This document shows positions 15,665-23,899 of a stretch of 64,000 nt of DNA, one piece after another. Location: the NCBI GenBank assembly GCA_023417315.1, contig JAEZFW010000083.1:124001-188000 (forward strand), given 5' to 3'. The DNA comes from Pseudomonadota bacterium (GTDB lineage Bacteria; Pseudomonadota; Gammaproteobacteria; Steroidobacterales; Steroidobacteraceae). The translations under genes and the position numbers were made by a program. Position 1 is the stretch's first letter, and each line of letters begins with the position of its first letter. The notes beneath the pieces are model-generated. The model saw only the letters and a list, made by a program, of their open reading frames with translations. It was not told the origin of the DNA and searched no databases.

Positions 15665-17602
15665 CTAGCTTGATGTCGCATCCTTGAGATGAGTATCCAA
15701 GAACCGGACGAACGCATCCGAGGCTTTGATGCGATTTTCACGCTTCGTGAAGCCGTGGCCTTCGTCTGGAAAGAGCACGTACTCCACCGGCACGCCGTTC
15801 GACTTGACCGCTTCCACGATCTCATCGCTCTCGACCTGCAGCACGCGCGGATCATTCGCGCCTTGCACGACCAGTAACGGCACCCGGATGTTCTTCGCGT
15901 GGAAGAGCGGTGAGATCTTGCGGTGGCGCTCGGCATCGGTCTTCGGATCGCCCATCTCGTCGTAGAGCGCTTCCTTGAAGGCTTCCCACCACGGCGGGAT
16001 GCTCGTGAGCGTGCGTTGCCAATTCATCACGCCGAAGATGTTGATGCCTACATCGAAGACCTCGGGTTCGAAGGCGAGCGCCGCACCGACCATGTAGCCG
16101 CCGTACGAGCCGCCGATGATGCCGATACGCTCGCCGTCGACCCAATCGAGCGAAGCGAGGTATTGCTTGCCTTGGACGATATCTTTCAGATCGACGTCGC
16201 CGTGCCGCTTGTCATCCATGTGATAGAAAGTCTTTCCATAACCCGAGGAACCGCGATTGTTCGCTGCTAGCACGGCATAACCATGGTTGACGAGGTGTTG
16301 AATCGTCGCTGAGTAACCCGCGCGGCTCTGGCCTCCCGGCCCGCCATGCACCCACACGAGCGCCGGCACCTTGTTGGTCGCAGAAGCCACTTTCGGCTTG
16401 TAGAGCACCGATGGAATATCGAGCCCATCGAAGCTCTTGTAGCGCACGATCTGCGACGCAACGAGATCGTTCTCGTTGATGGCGGGATTGAGCGCCTGGG
16501 TAAGACGCTCGCTCTGCTGCACCTTCAAGTCGACGGTGTAGACGTCCGCGGGCGAGGTGTCCGACGTCAAGAGCAAAGCGATCTTCGACTCATCGCGCGA
16601 GAACCGAATCTGCGCGAGATCTCCGGGCGGGAGTCCCTTGAGCTCGAGATCCTTGCCCGTCTCCTGATCGAAGATACGGATGACCGTGCGAGCATCTTCG
16701 TTCGTACCCGAGACTCGATAGCGTCCCGACTCCGAGAACGTCACGAACATGACGTCCCACTCTGCCTCGATGAGCGGGCTCTTACGTTGCGTCGCGAGAT
16801 CGTACGTCCACGCTTGCTGGAATTCGCCGTGCTCGTTCGTCGAATACACGAGCTGTGTGCCGTCGCGCGTGAAGTCATAGACGGAGTGCTCGATGTTGCC
16901 TTCGTGCCGCGTGATGAGCTTGAGCTCCGGCTTCTTCGTGCTGACATTCGCGAGGTAAATATCAGAGTCCGCGCTCGTTCGAGGCTTGACGAGCGCGACG
17001 TTGTTGCCATCGCGCGATACAGCGGCGATCTCCAATGCCTCGTCATTGCGGAAGACGAGCGTGCGCCCGTAGTCCTTCGCGGCGTACCGATACAGATCGA
17101 ACGCCCGCTCGTTGCGCTCGTTCGTCACCACATAGAAGTGCTGCCGGTCTTGCGACCACCCGGCGAAGCTTGCCTTCACCTTCTCGCCCGGTGTCAGGTC
17201 GCGAATCTCGCCCGACAGCTCTCTCACGTATACATGGTCGAGCTCGTTGCCGCCCTTATCGGCGCTGATGAGCACGCGTCGATCGTCTGGGAACCATGAA
17301 ATGGCGAACGTCGACTCCTGCGACTCGGTCAATGGCAGCTTGTCTCCGCCCTTCGCTGCGACCGAGTAAGCATTGAAGATGCCAGTTTCATCGGCATGCA
17401 CGAGAAGATCTTTGTCGTCGTGCGACCACGCGTAGCCGCCTGCCAACCCGTACGAAGTCGTCGTGAAGAATGCCTCTGCATCATATTGCGCCGGAGGGGC
17501 GACTGGGGCAGCAGCCTCGACGCGGGGCTCGTGCTTGCTACAGCCGATGAGGAACAAGCCAAGCGATGCGGCCATCAGACTGGGGAGTTTGAGCTGTGCC
17601 AT
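15665..17602 (-). CDS. S9 family (prolyl oligopeptidase-like) peptidase, lipoprotein
   Basis: This 645-residue serine peptidase cleaves short peptides. A lipoprotein signal (MAQLKLPSLMAASLGLFLIGC, lipobox cysteine 21) puts it on the periplasmic face of a membrane. Residues about 45-380 form a WD40-like beta-propeller (SWFPDDRRVLISADKGGNE, FSRDESKIALLLTSD), and 390-645 the alpha/beta-hydrolase domain. The catalytic triad is visible: S499 in GGSYGGYM, D584 in GANDPRV and H616 in DEGHGF. WVHGGPGGQ forms the oxyanion region. Dipeptidyl- or acylaminoacyl-peptidase activity is likely, but specificity cannot be read. It may head an isolated transcript; a downstream inverted repeat separates it from the convergent reductase gene. 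Confidence 0.93.
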   Translation of the reverse strand: MAQLKLPSLMAASLGLFLIGCSKHEPRVEAAAPVAPPAQYDAEAFFTTTSYGLAGGYAWSHDDKDLLVHADETGIFNAYSVAAKGGDKLPLTESQESTFAISWFPDDRRVLISADKGGNELDHVYVRELSGEIRDLTPGEKVKASFAGWSQDRQHFYVVTNERNERAFDLYRYAAKDYGRTLVFRNDEALEIAAVSRDGNNVALVKPRTSADSDIYLANVSTKKPELKLITRHEGNIEHSVYDFTRDGTQLVYSTNEHGEFQQAWTYDLATQRKSPLIEAEWDVMFVTFSESGRYRVSGTNEDARTVIRIFDQETGKDLELKGLPPGDLAQIRFSRDESKIALLLTSDTSPADVYTVDLKVQQSERLTQALNPAINENDLVASQIVRYKSFDGLDIPSVLYKPKVASATNKVPALVWVHGGPGGQSRAGYSATIQHLVNHGYAVLAANNRGSSGYGKTFYHMDDKRHGDVDLKDIVQGKQYLASLDWVDGERIGIIGGSYGGYMVGAALAFEPEVFDVGINIFGVMNWQRTLTSIPPWWEAFKEALYDEMGDPKTDAERHRKISPLFHAKNIRVPLLVVQGANDPRVLQVESDEIVEAVKSNGVPVEYVLFPDEGHGFTKRENRIKASDAFVRFLDTHLKDATSS

Positions 17603-17761
17603 CTTGAGCTCGCTGTCGTTGTGGAATGGGCACTATCGTACACGCGTCGAAGCATTCAGGGGCGACCCCTATGCCGGGCGCGACGCATTCGTGACACGGG
17701 AGCTCGCGCGAGAGTTACAGAGGCGGCGAGTCAGGTCAGAGTCGATCGCACACGATGCAGA

Positions 17762-18301
17762 TCACGCGAGCCGCTGCGCGATCAGCTTGCGCACGCTGCT
17801 CATGTTGCGCATCGTGAAGCTGGGCAGCGCGATCTCCTTCATCGCAGGATGCTTCCAGATGATGGATTCGTTGATCTTGATGCGACAGAGCCAATAGAAC
17901 TCTCGTTTGCCGATGGCGAACTCGTCTGTCGCGGTCTTCACCTTCTGCAGTTTCCGTGCGCTGGCAGCAGCGAGCGGCTCGTGCAGCAGGCACGCGTGGA
18001 CGGTTGTGATGCCCTCGATCGGCGTTCGGAACGGCTCGCTGTGACCGATCGCGAGCACTTCTTCCGCGGTTCGTACGAAGCACTCGACTTCGTACCCCAG
18101 CGCGGCATGCAAATGCTTCGAGATCTGCTGCTCGAGCTGACCTCGATCCTTCGCAGCGCTCTCGAAGACGACATTGCCGCTTGCGATGAATGTCGCGACG
18201 TTCTTGAATCCCGCTTCTTCGAAGAGCGTTTTCAGCAGCGACATCGCAGGACGGCGCTTACCCAGATTGATCCCTCGCAAGAACGCCACGTACCGCGCCA
18301 T
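17762..18301 (-). CDS. DUF1697 family protein
   Basis: The 179-residue soluble protein begins with the family hallmark YVAFLRGINLGKRRPAMSLLKTLFEEAGFKNVATFIASGNVVFES (residues 4-48). It continues with the conserved VECFVRTAEEVLAI and ends with TMRNMSSVRKLIAQRL. DUF1697 proteins have a ferredoxin-like duplicated fold, and their function is not established. The gene lies 39 bp downstream of the GST gene on the same strand, which suggests co-transcription. No signal peptide or membrane segment is present. Confidence 0.88.
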   Translation of the reverse strand: MARYVAFLRGINLGKRRPAMSLLKTLFEEAGFKNVATFIASGNVVFESAAKDRGQLEQQISKHLHAALGYEVECFVRTAEEVLAIGHSEPFRTPIEGITTVHACLLHEPLAAASARKLQKVKTATDEFAIGKREFYWLCRIKINESIIWKHPAMKEIALPSFTMRNMSSVRKLIAQRLA

Positions 18302-18340
18302 TGTCTCGACTCCGAATCTGCCGAACCGCAGTCAGCGCAA

Positions 18341-19045
18341 TCAGCCCTGGCTCGGAATATATAGGCCCTTTTCGACGGGCGGTCGCGCAAGGAATCGCTG
18401 GAGCGCTCGTGTGACGAGGGGAAAGTCGCTGATCCCGACGAGATCGCCGGCGCCATAGAAGCCGATCAGATTTCTGATCCACGGAAAGGTTGCGATGTCC
18501 GCGATCGTGTAGTCATCGCCCATGAGCCACGTACGATCCGACAGCCGGGAATTCAGCATACCAAGCAATCGTCGCGACTCGGCCACGTAGCGATCGCGTG
18601 GCCGCTTGTCCTCGAACTCGCGGCCGGCGAACTTATGGAAGAACCCCACCTGACCGAACATCGGCCCGATCCCTGCAACCTGAAACATCAGCCACTGCAG
18701 CGTTTCATAGCGCTTGTTCGTGTCGCGATCCAGGAACTTGCCCGACTTGTCCGCAAGATAGATCAAGATCGCGCCGGACTCGAACAACGCGAGCGGGCGC
18801 CCGTCCGGTCCGTTGGGGTCGATGATGGCGGGAATCTTGCCGTACGGGTTTAAAGAGAGATACTCGGGCGTTTTCTGCTCGTTCCGGTCGAAGCTCACCA
18901 GATGCGGCTCGTAGCGTAACCCCGTTTCTTCCAGCATGATCGAAGCCTTCACGCCGTTCGGAGTATTCAACGAATAGAGCTGGATGCGGTCGGGATGTCG
19001 TGCGGGCCATCGTTTCGTAATGGGGTGCTGTGTCAGATCATTCAT
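18341..19045 (-). CDS. Glutathione S-transferase family protein (YfcG/Ure2-like)
   Basis: The 234-residue cytosolic protein has an N-terminal thioredoxin-fold domain (IQLYSLNTPNGVKASIMLEETGLRYEPHLVSFDRNEQKTPEYLSLNPYGKIPAIID) and a helical C-terminal domain (YTIADIATFPWIRNL). The asparagine in TPNG matches YfcG/YghU-type enzymes, which have glutathione-dependent disulfide reductase activity instead of classic conjugation. ESGAILIYLADK contains the glutathione-binding Glu-Ser pair. The substrate is not known. It probably shares a transcript with the following DUF1697 gene and is divergent from the beta-helix gene. Confidence 0.92.
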   Translation of the reverse strand: MNDLTQHPITKRWPARHPDRIQLYSLNTPNGVKASIMLEETGLRYEPHLVSFDRNEQKTPEYLSLNPYGKIPAIIDPNGPDGRPLALFESGAILIYLADKSGKFLDRDTNKRYETLQWLMFQVAGIGPMFGQVGFFHKFAGREFEDKRPRDRYVAESRRLLGMLNSRLSDRTWLMGDDYTIADIATFPWIRNLIGFYGAGDLVGISDFPLVTRALQRFLARPPVEKGLYIPSQG

Positions 19046-19161
19046 TCGTCAGACTCGGTGCAGTCGATGTTCGTAAGTAGATGACGTATTCGCGAGAGTC
19101 GAGCCTGCCGCTTTCGTCATCTACTAGACTGTAGACTATGAATGCGATGCCGGGGAAAGAA

Positions 19162-20400
19162 ATGCGATTCGACGCATCGAGACTGCTCGGATTGTGGCTC
19201 GGATTAGCACTGCTCAGCTCGCCACCGTTCGCGATCGGCGCAGAGGAGCGCGACAGCCATTTCCGCAAAGAGCTGCAGCTCAAACTCATGAAGGCTCAGC
19301 CAGGCGAAGTCATCGAGATCCCTGCGGGCAAGTGGACGTTGCGACGCGCGCTCAGCTTGAACAAATCAGGCGTGACGCTTCGAGGCGCTGGACCGGGCGA
19401 GACGGTCCTTTCGTTCGCGGGCCAGCTTCAAGGCGCCGAAGGCCTCAAAATCGACGGCGCCTCGAACGTAACCATCGAGAATCTCGCGATCGAAGATGCC
19501 AAGGGCGATGCGCTCAAGGCCATCGGTTGCAAGGACCTGACGATCCGCAACGTGCGGATCGAGTGGACCCGCGGCCCGAACGAGAAGAACGGCGGCTACG
19601 GGTTGTATCCCGTCCAGTGCGAACGCGTGCTCATCGAGCGCTCGGTGATCATCGGCGCCTCCGATGCCGGTATCTACGTCGGCCAATCGCGCGATGCCGT
19701 CGTACGCGACAATCGCGTCGAATTCAACGTCGTCGGCATCGAGATCGAGAACACGACGGCCGCCGATATCTACCGAAACGATGTGACGAACAACACGGGC
19801 GGGGTGCTCGTCATCAACATGCCCCACCTGCCCGTGAAGTTCTCGCGCCAGACACGCGTCTTCGCCAACCGCATCTACTCTAACAACACGCCCAACTTCA
19901 CCGCGCCGGGTAACCTCATTGCAAAGGTCCCCGCAGGCACGGGTTTCATGGTTCTGGCGAGCGATGAAGTCGAGTTCTTCGACAACACGGTCGAGAACAA
20001 CCAGAGCGCGAACGCGGTGATCGCATCGTTCGCAGTGACCTCCAAGCCCGCCAACGACATCGGCTACGACCCTTTCCCTTCGCGCATTTGGGTGCACGAC
20101 AATCGCTTTGCGGGCGGCGGCGATGAGCCGGACACGCGCAACATGCGAGCGCTGCAGCTCGACAGAGTCAGCGCGAGCGGCGGTGTACCCGACATCATTT
20201 GGGACGGCGTACTGGCGCGCGACAGCACCGCCGCGCAAATGGAGATCTGCGTTGCGGAGAACGCAGACGTCGACTTCGCGAACGTCGACCTGCGCGGCGA
20301 TGCGGCGAACATCAGCCGCGATCCCACCCCGCATCAATGCAAGTTGTCGAGCCTCCCGGCCGTCACATGGTCTGGACTTGCTTCGGCTGCATCTCAGTGA
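19162..20400 (+). CDS. Secreted parallel beta-helix protein (TIGR03805-like)
   Basis: The ATG at 19162 gives a clean signal peptide (MRFDASRLLGLWLGLALLSSPPFAIGA); an ATG at 19138 would put eight extra residues in front. The mature protein is a right-handed beta-helix, with repeated coils such as VTIENLAIEDAKGDALKA, LTIRNVRIEWTRG, VLIERSVIIGASDAGIYVG and AVVRDNRVEFNVVGIEIEN. Beta-helices of this kind bind or cleave polysaccharides, or act as scaffolds; no catalytic residues can be assigned. The gene is followed by an SO2930/HNE_0200-family diheme cytochrome, a pairing known as TIGR03805/TIGR03806. That suggests the two act together in the periplasm or at the outer surface, although the process is unknown. 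Confidence 0.85.
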   Translation: MRFDASRLLGLWLGLALLSSPPFAIGAEERDSHFRKELQLKLMKAQPGEVIEIPAGKWTLRRALSLNKSGVTLRGAGPGETVLSFAGQLQGAEGLKIDGASNVTIENLAIEDAKGDALKAIGCKDLTIRNVRIEWTRGPNEKNGGYGLYPVQCERVLIERSVIIGASDAGIYVGQSRDAVVRDNRVEFNVVGIEIENTTAADIYRNDVTNNTGGVLVINMPHLPVKFSRQTRVFANRIYSNNTPNFTAPGNLIAKVPAGTGFMVLASDEVEFFDNTVENNQSANAVIASFAVTSKPANDIGYDPFPSRIWVHDNRFAGGGDEPDTRNMRALQLDRVSASGGVPDIIWDGVLARDSTAAQMEICVAENADVDFANVDLRGDAANISRDPTPHQCKLSSLPAVTWSGLASAASQ

Positions 20401-20421
20401 GTACATAGGATGAGAGTGATT

Positions 20422-20562
20422 CTCTCGCGGAGACGCAGAGACGCAGAGATCAGAAGGAGAATCTCCTCCGTCTTCTTCTTCCCTCCGCGTCTCTGCGTCT
20501 CTGCGAGAGTTATCTTCCTATGGGTCTTCTCTTTCTTTGCGAGCGTGGCGTGCTTGGCGAGA
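20422..20562. repeat. 8-bp-word inverted repeat at the cytochrome 5' end
   Basis: The left arm at 20422-20448 repeats GACGCAGA in tandem behind CTCTCGCG. The right arm at 20484-20509 is its complement with few differences. A third motif (TTTGCGAGCGTGGCGTGCTT..., 20536-20562) matches the outer arm of the element at 21692-21917. The element lies between the beta-helix gene and the cytochrome and runs into the open frame of the latter. Confidence 0.8.
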
Positions 20563-21681
20563 GTTTCTTCTCTTCTCCGCAGCTGCCTCTACATATCCGT
20601 GCTCGGAACGTTGGCCTGCCAGCAACCGCCAGCGCGCCCGGATGTGCAGTCGAACCTCGCAGACAATCCACCGCAGCTGCTCTCCGCATGGAGATTGTTC
20701 GAACTCGACGCGCACAGTTTCGCGCCCGCGCGCGACGGTATCGTGTACGAGCTCAACACGCCGTTGTTCAGCGACTACGCACACAAGCTGCGTTCGATCC
20801 ATCTACCGAAAGACAAGAAGATGCGTTTCGACTCCGACACGATCGAGCTTCCGGTCGGGACGCTCATCACGAAGACCTTCTATTACGATCTCGCCGATGC
20901 GATGGCGCGCGATCGCACCGTGCGAGAAACGCCGCAACGCGAGGCGACGACGCTCGACACACAGCGCGTGCGCCTGCTCGAGACTCGCCTCCTCATCAAC
21001 ACCCCTGCAGGGTGGGTAGCGCTGCCTTACGTGTGGAACGAGGCACAGACGGATGCCAGACTCGAGCTCGCAGGGGAATCGCTTGAGCTCACGCTCCACC
21101 GTTCACACGGCGCCGAGCCGTTTGTTTATGAGGTTCCGGATGGGAATCAATGCGCGGGTTGCCACACGCTCGACCAGCAGCAGCGCCGCATCGAACCGAT
21201 CGGTATCAAACCGCGGCACCTGAATCGCATTGGTCACGATGGCGACAATCAACTGATTCACTGGTCGCGCCAGAGCCTACTCCTCGATGTGCCGACTGTG
21301 AGCCGGGAACCTCGCAACGCGAAATGGAATGACCTGACCGAGACGCTCGAGTCACGAGTGCGAGCTTATCTCGATGTGAACTGCGGCCATTGCCACAGCG
21401 AAACAGGTCCGGCTAACACCTCGGGACTGTTCCTCGATGCGGCCGAGAGCGACTCGACGAAGCTCGGCATCTGCAAAGTCCCAGTCGCAACCGGCCGCGG
21501 CGCGGTCACCGGCACATTCGACATCGTTCCCGGTGCGCCAGATGAGTCGATCTTGTTATTGCGCATGTTGTCGACCGAGCCGGACATCGCAATGCCCGAG
21601 CTCGGCCGTTCGTTGATTCACGAAGAAGGTGCCGCGCTCATCCGCGATTGGATCGCTTCGCTTCCGGGCCAATGCGAATGA
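20554..21681 (+). CDS. SO2930 family diheme c-type cytochrome, lipoprotein
   Basis: This member of the TIGR03806 (HNE_0200/SO2930) family is partner to the preceding beta-helix gene. Two heme-binding motifs are present: CAGCH followed by TLDQQQRRIEPIGIKPRHLN, and CGHCH in DVNCGHCHSETGPANTSGLFLD. The open frame reaches back to an ATG at 20410, but its first 48 codons are encoded by an intergenic repeat. A TTG at 20554 instead yields an ideal lipoprotein signal (ARVSSLLRSCLYISVLGTLAC) with a lipobox cysteine. I therefore place the start there, without a good ribosome-binding site to confirm it. The protein is probably anchored to a membrane facing the periplasm. Its redox partner is unknown. 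Confidence 0.8.
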   Translation: MARVSSLLRSCLYISVLGTLACQQPPARPDVQSNLADNPPQLLSAWRLFELDAHSFAPARDGIVYELNTPLFSDYAHKLRSIHLPKDKKMRFDSDTIELPVGTLITKTFYYDLADAMARDRTVRETPQREATTLDTQRVRLLETRLLINTPAGWVALPYVWNEAQTDARLELAGESLELTLHRSHGAEPFVYEVPDGNQCAGCHTLDQQQRRIEPIGIKPRHLNRIGHDGDNQLIHWSRQSLLLDVPTVSREPRNAKWNDLTETLESRVRAYLDVNCGHCHSETGPANTSGLFLDAAESDSTKLGICKVPVATGRGAVTGTFDIVPGAPDESILLLRMLSTEPDIAMPELGRSLIHEEGAALIRDWIASLPGQCE

Positions 21682-21691
21682 ACCGGAAAAG

Positions 21692-21917
21692 ACACTCCCG
21701 CCAAGCACGCCAAGCCCGCGAAGGAAGAAGAAAATCCCTATTCTGATCTCCGCGTCTCTGCGGCTCTGCGGCTCTGCGGCTCTGCGGCTCTGCGGCTCTG
21801 CGAGATGATCTATCCTGAGGCCCGCGCGGCGTTCTGAAGCGGCTCTCGCAGAGACGCGGAGATCGGAGATGAAAATCCTTTTCTCCCTTTGCGGGCTTGG
21901 CGTGCTTGGCGAGAGTA
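21692..21917. repeat. Nested inverted repeat with an 8-bp x 5 tandem core
   Basis: The outer arms at 21692-21721 and 21888-21917 are complementary at 28 of 30 positions. Inside them lies a second pair based on the GACGCGGAGA/TCTCCGCGTC word (about 21745-21760 and 21843-21870). Between these, CGGCTCTG is repeated perfectly five times (21761-21800). The element fills the gap between the convergent cytochrome and YCII genes. Its outer arm is also found at 20536-20562. Confidence 0.85.
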
Positions 21918-21945
21918 TCTTTGCCTTTATCTCCGCTATTCGAAG

Positions 21946-22296
21946 TCAGCTCAAATGCATGATCGCTCGCACCTCGATGCTGCCGATCTTCGCGAGCGGA
22001 ATGCCCGATGCGATCTCGATCGCTTGCGCTTCGTCGTTCGCTTCGATCATGACGAGGCCCAACAGCTGCTCTTTCGTCTCCGCAAAGGGTCCGTCTGTCG
22101 TCGTCACCTTGTCATTGCGAACACGCACGGTCTTCCCTGTGTGAACGGGCATCAGCGCTTGGGCCACGATCAGGTTTCCCGTTCGCGCTAGGGATCTGTC
22201 GTACTCGAGCGAACGTTTCGTCAAGTCATCCGACGCCTGCTGCGTCATCGCATGCAGGACCGCTTCTTCCCCGTACACCAGACATAGATATTGCAC
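21946..22296 (-). CDS. YCII-related domain protein
   Basis: This 116-residue cytosolic protein starts at GTG 22296 behind a good ribosome-binding site (AGAGGG). The frame is open further upstream, but that part belongs to the VOC gene and its frameshift. The sequence (YLCLVYGEEAV, LMPVHTGKTVRVRNDKVTTTDGPFAETKEQLLGLVMIEA, EVRAIM) is typical of the YCII/DGPF family, small alpha/beta-barrel proteins often paired with ECF sigma factors or glyoxalase-fold proteins. Function is not established. It lies 80 bp downstream of the VOC gene on the same strand, so the two are probably co-transcribed. Confidence 0.88.
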   Translation of the reverse strand: MQYLCLVYGEEAVLHAMTQQASDDLTKRSLEYDRSLARTGNLIVAQALMPVHTGKTVRVRNDKVTTTDGPFAETKEQLLGLVMIEANDEAQAIEIASGIPLAKIGSIEVRAIMHLS

Positions 22297-22376
22297 GATC
22301 GCTACCCTCTGTTGAGATTCACCGCCCCAAGGACGGACGCGATCGCCTCGAACCGACACTCTCCGAGGATCCTCGT

Positions 22377-22749
22377 CTACGCCCTGGTCAGGATCTCGAT
22401 CATGTGACCATCGAGGTCGCGAAACATCCCCCCCGAAGTAGTCGGGCCCGAACTCGGGTCGATGCGCAACCTCTTTGACCGCCTCTGCGCCTCGCGCAAT
22501 CGCCTCGGCGTGAAAGGCCAACGCGCTTGAACGATCGGGCGCGCAAATGGCGATATGCATCCGCGCGCCAACGACCGCCTGCTCTTGGACGGCAGGATAC
22601 AAGAAGAAGGTCCAGGCCTCGTCTGGGCCGAACGCAAGCTCCTGATCGGTACGCTTGTGCAAACGATAGCCGAGTACCCCCAACACGTGCGTGTAGAAAT
22701 CGCCGGCTTTATTCAGATCGTGCGAACCGAGCGAAATATGATCCAGCAT
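22377..22749 (-). pseudogene. VOC (glyoxalase-fold) family gene with a frameshift in a G7 run
   Basis: From the ATG at 22749 the frame encodes a VOC-family protein (MLDHISLGSHDLNKAGDFYTHVLGVLGYRL ... HRPEFGPDYFGG). The expected C-terminal strand MFRDLDGHMIEILTRA, with the metal-ligand glutamate, continues in a neighbouring frame that stops at 22377. The two frames meet at a run of seven Gs on the coding strand (22428-22434); six would restore one reading frame of about 123 residues. Without the shift the reading frame runs through into the YCII gene. This could be a sequencing error, a phase-variable tract, slippage or true decay. The rest of the gene looks intact, so recent or correctable damage is likely. 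Confidence 0.85.
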
Positions 22750-22758
22750 GTGTGCTCC

Positions 22759-23790
22759 TCAAGAATTGGATGAAAGGCGCTGGGTGCCCGTCAACCAGGA
22801 TTTGACCTGCGCTTGCGCCAGGTTGCGACCGGTGACGATCGTCGCGACCCGCTGACCTCGGAATCGCTCGCGGTTGCACGCGATCCCGGCCAAGCCGGCC
22901 ACGGCGGAGGGTTCACGAATCAACCCTTCGAGCGCATACATCAATCGCATGGCCTCGATCAGATGCTCATCGCGCACGAGCAGCACATCATCGACGAGCC
23001 CCTCGAGGTCTTCGAGTGCTTGCGGCACGGGAACACGCACGGCAATGCCGTCGGCGATCGTATTGGCGGTCGCCGCTTCTAGTTTCGCTGGAGGTTCTCC
23101 CTTCAGCGCATCGAACATGACGCGAGCGCCAGCGCTGCACACGCCGATGACTTTCGTATCGGGAGCATGCACCTTGGTCCAGCGAGCGATGCCCGCGAGG
23201 AGCGCACCGTTGCCGAGCGGGACGATGATCGTATGCGGCGTCTCGCGCGCGAGAATTTCGAGCGCGATCGTGCCTGCGCCTTCGGCAATCTCCGGCTCAG
23301 CTCCGTCTTCCACGAAGCGAGCGCCTTGGTCTCGCGCAGACGCCTTCGCAGCGGACTTCGCTGCGTCGAAATCGTGTCCTTCTCGGACGATCGGCACTCC
23401 ATACCGCTCGATCGCTTGAACCTTCGCTGCGCTGGCATCCTTCGCGACGAATACACGGAGCTCGATTCCGCGATGCGCGCAGGCATGCGCGAGCGCGAGC
23501 CCGAAATTACCAGCGCTCGCGCACACCCACGGACCTTTCTCGCCCCGCCGCAGGGCCGTTTCAGCAAAGTACTCCGCGCCACGCCCTTTGAAGCAGCCGA
23601 TGGGATTGGACGTTTCGTCTTTCAGCCAGATCTCGCAGCCGAAATGACTCGATAACGCGGTGCTGCGCACGAACGGAGAGCGCAGGAACGCAGGATCGAT
23701 CAGCGTGGAGGCGCCCGCGATGCGCGCGAGCGATAGGCGGCGCTCTGCAAGGTCTTGGGCCGATGAACGCGCAGATTGAAGGAGGCCCAT
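22759..23790 (-). CDS. PLP-dependent threonine/serine dehydratase-like enzyme
   Basis: This fold-type II PLP enzyme of 343 residues starts at ATG 23790 with ribosome-binding site GGAG; the frame is open to 23835 but those residues are not needed. The Schiff-base lysine lies in NPIGCFKGRGAEYF, the substrate loop is CASAGNFGLALAHA, and the phosphate-binding loop is PLGNGALLAG. Conserved LEGLIREPSAVAGLAGI follows. The family covers threonine/serine dehydratases, threonine synthase and diaminopropionate-type lyases; SxGN plus FKGRG points to a dehydratase or racemase-like reaction on a hydroxy-amino acid. An Lrp/AsnC regulator is transcribed divergently 109 bp away, as expected for an amino-acid-inducible catabolic gene. 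Confidence 0.87.
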   Translation of the reverse strand: MGLLQSARSSAQDLAERRLSLARIAGASTLIDPAFLRSPFVRSTALSSHFGCEIWLKDETSNPIGCFKGRGAEYFAETALRRGEKGPWVCASAGNFGLALAHACAHRGIELRVFVAKDASAAKVQAIERYGVPIVREGHDFDAAKSAAKASARDQGARFVEDGAEPEIAEGAGTIALEILARETPHTIIVPLGNGALLAGIARWTKVHAPDTKVIGVCSAGARVMFDALKGEPPAKLEAATANTIADGIAVRVPVPQALEDLEGLVDDVLLVRDEHLIEAMRLMYALEGLIREPSAVAGLAGIACNRERFRGQRVATIVTGRNLAQAQVKSWLTGTQRLSSNS

Positions 23791-23899
23791 ATACAATTGC
23801 TCCGTCGAAAAGGAAAGCGACAGCGTACGCAGCACGCGCGCTGTCAGGCCGCAATTTCGCGCGCTCCAATGACGTCAAACCGCAAAGACCACGCATGTC

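Noticed and set aside
16346..17299. Plus-strand frame of 317 codons inside the S9 peptidase
   Set aside because: Antisense shadow caused by codon bias of a GC-rich gene; no recognisable motif.
17658..17670. AGGGG-CGA-CCCCT dyad upstream of the S9 peptidase gene
   Set aside because: Five-base arms are expected by chance in GC-rich DNA, and no second copy is nearby.
19366..20406. Long minus-strand frame (346 codons) opposite the beta-helix gene
   Set aside because: It is the antisense shadow of a gene with clear signal peptide and repeats; its own translation has no domain and an arginine/valine-biased composition.
21946..22749. A single 267-residue VOC-YCII fusion protein
   Set aside because: The frame is continuous only because of the G7 shift; the middle 45 residues match neither family, and the YCII gene has its own GTG with a good ribosome-binding site.
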